Positions 60,997-64,000 of a stretch of 64,000 nt of DNA are shown here, in pieces. The notes below the pieces were generated by a model. That model was not told the origin of the DNA, did not search any database, and saw nothing but the letters and a program-made list of their open reading frames with translations. The position numbers were made by a program, and so were the translations under genes. Origin of the DNA: Klenkia brasiliensis (GTDB taxonomy: Bacteria > Actinomycetota > Actinomycetes > Mycobacteriales > Geodermatophilaceae). How positions within the stretch are numbered: position 1 is the first letter of the stretch; each line of letters starts with the position of its first letter. The stretch covers positions 186,001 through 250,000 of the forward strand of contig NZ_FNCF01000006.1 in the NCBI RefSeq assembly GCF_900100695.1, written 5' to 3'.

Positions 60997-61476
60997 TCAG
61001 GCGAGGCTGCCCCGGGGGGCCGGGGTGGCCCCGGGGACGGCGACGCCCGAGGTCAGGCGCGCCCACACGTGCTTGCGGCCGCCGTCGGCGGACCAGCCGT
61101 GGTCGACCGAGAGCTGCGCCACCATCGGCAGCCCCATGCCGCCCAGCGCCGGGTCGCGGTCGACCGCGGGCACCGGTGGCCGGTCGACCGCCTCGTCCGA
61201 CAGCGCCAGCACCCAGCCCTCGGCGGTGGCCACGATGACGGCCTCGACGGCGCCGCCGCCGTGCCGCAGCGCGTTGGAGGCCAGCTCCTCGAAGGCCAGC
61301 AGGAGCCCCTCGCGGGCGTCCTCGGTCGACGACGAGGTCAGCGACGGGTGCGCCAGGCGGGCGCGCAGGTCCATCCGCACGCGGGACGCGTCGTGCACGC
61401 TGGGGAGCTGCCAGCGCCACACGTCACCCGGGACGTCCGGGACCGGGGACTGCGGCCAGGCGGCTTCGGCGGGCAC
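60997..61476 (-). CDS. Anti-sigma-factor-like ATPase (RsbW/HATPase_c_2)
   Basis: The 159 residues have a GHKL ATPase fold: N box EELASNALRHG (about 64-74), G1 box region ALSDEA and G2 box GGMGLPMV (about 113-120). Such proteins are anti-sigma factors or kinase partners of PP2C/STAS modules. The SpoIIE-type phosphatase at 36.7 kb could belong to the same class of circuit, but a direct partner is not shown. GTG start; no sigma factor or STAS gene is adjacent. Confidence 0.85.
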   Translation of the reverse strand: MPAEAAWPQSPVPDVPGDVWRWQLPSVHDASRVRMDLRARLAHPSLTSSSTEDAREGLLLAFEELASNALRHGGGAVEAVIVATAEGWVLALSDEAVDRPPVPAVDRDPALGGMGLPMVAQLSVDHGWSADGGRKHVWARLTSGVAVPGATPAPRGSLA

Positions 61477-61577
61477 CCGCGCCCTCCCCTTCTCGGACGG
61501 TGTCGGTCAGGAACTGCGCCCATCCTCACCGACACCGCCGGGACGCGCAGCCGGAAGGCCCGGGGGAGACTTCCCGG

Positions 61578-63224
61578 GTGACGAGCGCCGGCCCGCTGCC
61601 CGACGACCTGGTGCGGCTGCGCAACCAGCTCGCCGCCGTCCCGTTCGCCCTCGACACCCCGGGCCGGGACGCCGCGGTCCGGGCGGTCCGCTCCGTGGTC
61701 GACCAGGTCGACGACCACCTGCTGCCGCGGCTGCGCGACGTCGACGCGCCGCTGCTCGTGGTGGTCGGCGGGTCGACGGGCGCGGGGAAGTCCACGCTGG
61801 TCAACAGCCTGCTGCAGGCCGAGGTGACCCGGGCCGGGGTGCTCCGGCCGACCACCCGCACCCCGGTGCTCGTCTGCGCCCCCGCCGACCGGGGTGCCTT
61901 CGCCGACGACCGGGTGCTGCCGGTCCAGGTCGAGGTGCACCCGGCGGTCCCCGAGGGCCTGGCGCTGGTCGACGCGCCGGACGTCGACAGCGTGGTGGAG
62001 GCCAACCGCGACCTCGCCGGCCAGCTGCTGTCGGCCGCGGACCTCTGGGTCTTCGTCACCACCGCGGCCCGCTACGCCGACGCCGTCCCGTGGGACCTGC
62101 TCCGCACCGCCGCCGAGCGCGGCACCGCGCTGGCCGTCGTCCTGGACCGGGTGCCGCCGGAGGCCACCCGCGAGGTCGCCACCGACCTGGCCGGGATGCT
62201 CGAGCGGGCCGGGCTCGCCCAGGCCCGGCTGTGGGTGGTCGAGGAGCGGCCGCTGGTCGGGGGGTTCCTGCCCGAGGACCAGGTGGCCCCGCTGCGCGGA
62301 TGGCTGCGCGGGCTCGCCGCCGACGCGGAGGCCCGGGCCGAGGTGGTGCGGCAGACCCTGGTCGGGGCGCTGGCCAGCCTGGACGACCGGGTGGCCGGCA
62401 TCGCCCGGGCCGTCGACGAGCAGGCCGCCGCGGCCGCGGCGCTGCGCACCGCCGCCGACGCCGCCTACGGCCGGGCCGCGACCGCCGTCGACGAGGGCGT
62501 GCGCAACGGCACCCTGCTGCGCGGTGAGGTGCTCGCCCGCTGGCAGGAGTTCGTCGGCACCGGGGAGTGGATGCGGTCGCTGCAGGCCGGCATCGGTCGG
62601 CTGCGGGACCGGGTCACCGCCGCGGTCACCGGCCGCCCCACGCCCGCCCAGGACCTGACCGGCGCGCTGGAGAGCGGGGTGGAGCGGCTGCTGTGCTCGG
62701 CCGCCGAGACCGCCGCCGAGGACACCGTCACCACCTGGCGCGGCCTGCCCGGGGGCGCCGCGGTGGTCGCCGGCCGCGAGCGGGAGCTGTCCACGGTGGG
62801 CCCGCAGTTCACCGAGGCCGCCGGGCGCACGGTGCGTGACTGGCAGGGCGCGGTGCTGGAGCTGGTCCGCGGCGAGGGCGCGGGCAAGCGGTCGCGGGCC
62901 CGGCTGCTGTCCTGGGGCGTGAACGGCGCCGGCGCCGTCGTCATGGTCGCGGTGTTCGCGCAGACCGCGGGCCTGTCCGGCGCCGAGGTCGCGGTCGCCG
63001 GCGGCACGACGGTGGTGGGCCAGCGGGTGCTGGAGGCGGTGTTCGGCGACTCCGCGGTGCGCCAGCTGGCCGAGCGGGCCCGCGGCGACCTCGACGAGCG
63101 GACCGGGGCGTTGCTCCACGTGGAACACCGGCGCTTCACCGAGCTGCTCGACGGTGCGGCCGGCCCCGACGACGCCGCCGGGCTGCGGGAGAGCGCCCGC
63201 ACCGTGGCGCGGGCCCGTGGCTGA
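61578..63224 (+). CDS. Dynamin-like GTPase with C-terminal hydrophobic segment
   Basis: The 548 residues have a P-loop GGSTGAGKST (about 67-76), a G2/G3 region VDAPDVDSV, and a long helical middle (about 250-450). A hydrophobic segment with GAVVMVAVFAQTAG lies near 450-490, as in membrane-binding bacterial dynamins. The next gene is a second GTPase, overlapping by 8 bp. Streptomyces DynA/DynB are such a pair, so a role in septation or membrane handling is inferred. GTG at 61578 is chosen; a parS-like near-copy lies inside the 3' region. Confidence 0.85.
   Translation: MTSAGPLPDDLVRLRNQLAAVPFALDTPGRDAAVRAVRSVVDQVDDHLLPRLRDVDAPLLVVVGGSTGAGKSTLVNSLLQAEVTRAGVLRPTTRTPVLVCAPADRGAFADDRVLPVQVEVHPAVPEGLALVDAPDVDSVVEANRDLAGQLLSAADLWVFVTTAARYADAVPWDLLRTAAERGTALAVVLDRVPPEATREVATDLAGMLERAGLAQARLWVVEERPLVGGFLPEDQVAPLRGWLRGLAADAEARAEVVRQTLVGALASLDDRVAGIARAVDEQAAAAAALRTAADAAYGRAATAVDEGVRNGTLLRGEVLARWQEFVGTGEWMRSLQAGIGRLRDRVTAAVTGRPTPAQDLTGALESGVERLLCSAAETAAEDTVTTWRGLPGGAAVVAGRERELSTVGPQFTEAAGRTVRDWQGAVLELVRGEGAGKRSRARLLSWGVNGAGAVVMVAVFAQTAGLSGAEVAVAGGTTVVGQRVLEAVFGDSAVRQLAERARGDLDERTGALLHVEHRRFTELLDGAAGPDDAAGLRESARTVARARG
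63113..63126. promoter_or_regulatory. parS-like near-palindrome, copy 4 (one mismatch, inside coding sequence)
   Basis: GCTCCACGTGGAAC differs from the exact palindrome at one base and encodes part of LLHVEHRR in the first dynamin-like gene. It may be a weaker or decayed site. Confidence 0.5.
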
Positions 63225-64000
63225 GCGCGGGCTCACCGCCCGCCTCGGCGGGCTGCGCGAGGCGGTCGAGGCCGCCGAGGGCCGCCTCGAGGTGCCCGAG
63301 GTGGGCCGGGCGCGCGCCCTGCTGGCCAAGGCCGGTGCCCGGCAGGCGCTGGGCGAGGCCACCGTCGTCGCGCTGGCCGGGGCCACCGGCAGCGGCAAGT
63401 CCACCCTGTTCAACGCGCTGTCCGGAGCCCAGGTCAGCACCCCCGGCGTGCGCCGGCCGACCACCGGCACCGCGCACGCCACCGTCTGGGGCGAGCCGCA
63501 GGACGCGCTGCTGGACTGGCTGCAGGTGCCCCGCCGGCACCTGCACGCCCCCACCGGCACACCGCAGGACGCGGCGCTGGACGGCCTGGTGCTGCTGGAC
63601 CTGCCCGACCACGACAGCGTCCGGCTGGAGAACCGGCTGGAGGTCGACCGGCTGGTCGAGCTGGTCGACGTCCTGGTCTGGGTGCTCGACCCCGAGAAGT
63701 ACGCCGACGCCGCGGTGCACGACCGCTACCTGGAGCCCCTGGCCGGGCACGCCGGCGCGCTGCTCGTGGTGCTCAACCAGGCCGACCGGCTGCCAGAGGC
63801 CGACCTCGCCACGATCCGGGCCGACCTGCGGCGGCTGCTGGACGCCGAGGGCCTGGCCGACGCCGCGCTGCTGCCGATCAGCGCCCGCACCGGTGCCGGG
63901 CTGCCCGAGCTGACCGGCCTGCTCGCCGACCGGGTGGCCGCCCGCCGCGCGGCCACCGAACGGCTGACCGCCGACGTCCGGGCCGCCGCCCGCGACCTGC
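63217..64000 (+). CDS. Second dynamin-like GTPase (3' end outside window)
   Basis: The 261 visible residues start GTG GCT GAG and contain a P-loop AGATGSGKSTLF (about 52-63), G3 LLDLPDHDSV (about 127-136) and G4 LNQADRLPEADL (about 186-197). The start overlaps the upstream GTPase stop by 8 bp, so the two are co-translated. It differs from the first GTPase in having a clear G4 NxAD motif. The pair probably forms a heteromeric dynamin at the membrane, as in Streptomyces. The C-terminal part is cut off by the window edge. Confidence 0.85.
   Translation, partial: MAERGLTARLGGLREAVEAAEGRLEVPEVGRARALLAKAGARQALGEATVVALAGATGSGKSTLFNALSGAQVSTPGVRRPTTGTAHATVWGEPQDALLDWLQVPRRHLHAPTGTPQDAALDGLVLLDLPDHDSVRLENRLEVDRLVELVDVLVWVLDPEKYADAAVHDRYLEPLAGHAGALLVVLNQADRLPEADLATIRADLRRLLDAEGLADAALLPISARTGAGLPELTGLLADRVAARRAATERLTADVRAAARDL

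Overview
The window is gene-dense, very GC-rich actinobacterial chromosome. Many genes use GTG starts, codon third positions are strongly G/C, 4-bp ATGA/GTGA overlaps are common, and regulators are mostly TetR, GntR, HxlR, LysR and Lrp types. Gene content and style fit Geodermatophilaceae (Blastococcus/Geodermatophilus/Modestobacter type); that placement is inference. The left edge carries pstP-fhaB-fhaA followed by tRNA-Leu(CAG). This arrangement sits beside the replication origin in Mycobacterium and many relatives, so the window is probably origin-proximal. Three exact copies and one near copy of the palindrome GTTCCACGTGGAAC, which resembles a ParB-binding parS site, support that reading. 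No intergenic gap exceeds about 300 bp.

Layout. 1-2.3 kb: end of the cell-wall/phosphosignalling cluster (PP2C phosphatase and two FHA proteins). 2.4-9.1 kb: tRNA-Leu, then housekeeping genes: an HhH protein, an esterase/aldose-epimerase fusion, a PilZ protein, MOSC, S4, a nucleoside hydrolase and a Nei-type glycosylase. 9.2-12.5 kb: an RNB nuclease, aminotransferase and omega-amidase operon. 12.5-24.3 kb: CPA1 antiporter, EEP phosphatase, CYTH-CHAD protein, metallophosphoesterase, three regulators, alpha/beta and MBL hydrolases, and a DUF559-like gene enclosed by inverted repeats. 24.5-27.4 kb: a three-gene beta-oxidation operon. 27.5-33.6 kb: furA-katG, then efeUOB behind a candidate iron box. 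33.7-38.6 kb: two paralogous membrane Ser/Thr kinases and a GAF-SpoIIE phosphatase.

38.6-43.8 kb: cinA, an SRPBCC protein, an AidB-like acyl-CoA dehydrogenase, DUF1992, GNAT and NUDIX genes. 43.8-48.6 kb: a DUF222-HNH protein behind a perfect LexA box, a TetR gene, and an NYN + phospholipase-D operon. 48.6-51.9 kb: a heterodimeric ABC exporter whose two ATPase domains have decayed in complementary places. 52-57.6 kb: a methyltransferase, then an Lrp regulator divergent from a DDAH-ornithine cyclodeaminase operon, then a LysR regulator divergent from an M20 peptidase. 57.6-64 kb: HxlR divergent from an MFS exporter, a small membrane protein, an M23 peptidase, an RsbW-like ATPase and two overlapping dynamin-like GTPases, the second cut by the window edge.

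The strongest candidates for something undescribed are the dispersed parS-like palindromes, two of them inside coding sequence, and the DUF559-like gene enclosed by 64-bp inverted repeat units. Each repeat unit carries two CGTCANNTGACG-type dyads exactly 48 bp apart. Smaller leads are the ABC pair, the LexA-controlled HNH gene, and two mutually exclusive perfect stems between ocd and lysR.
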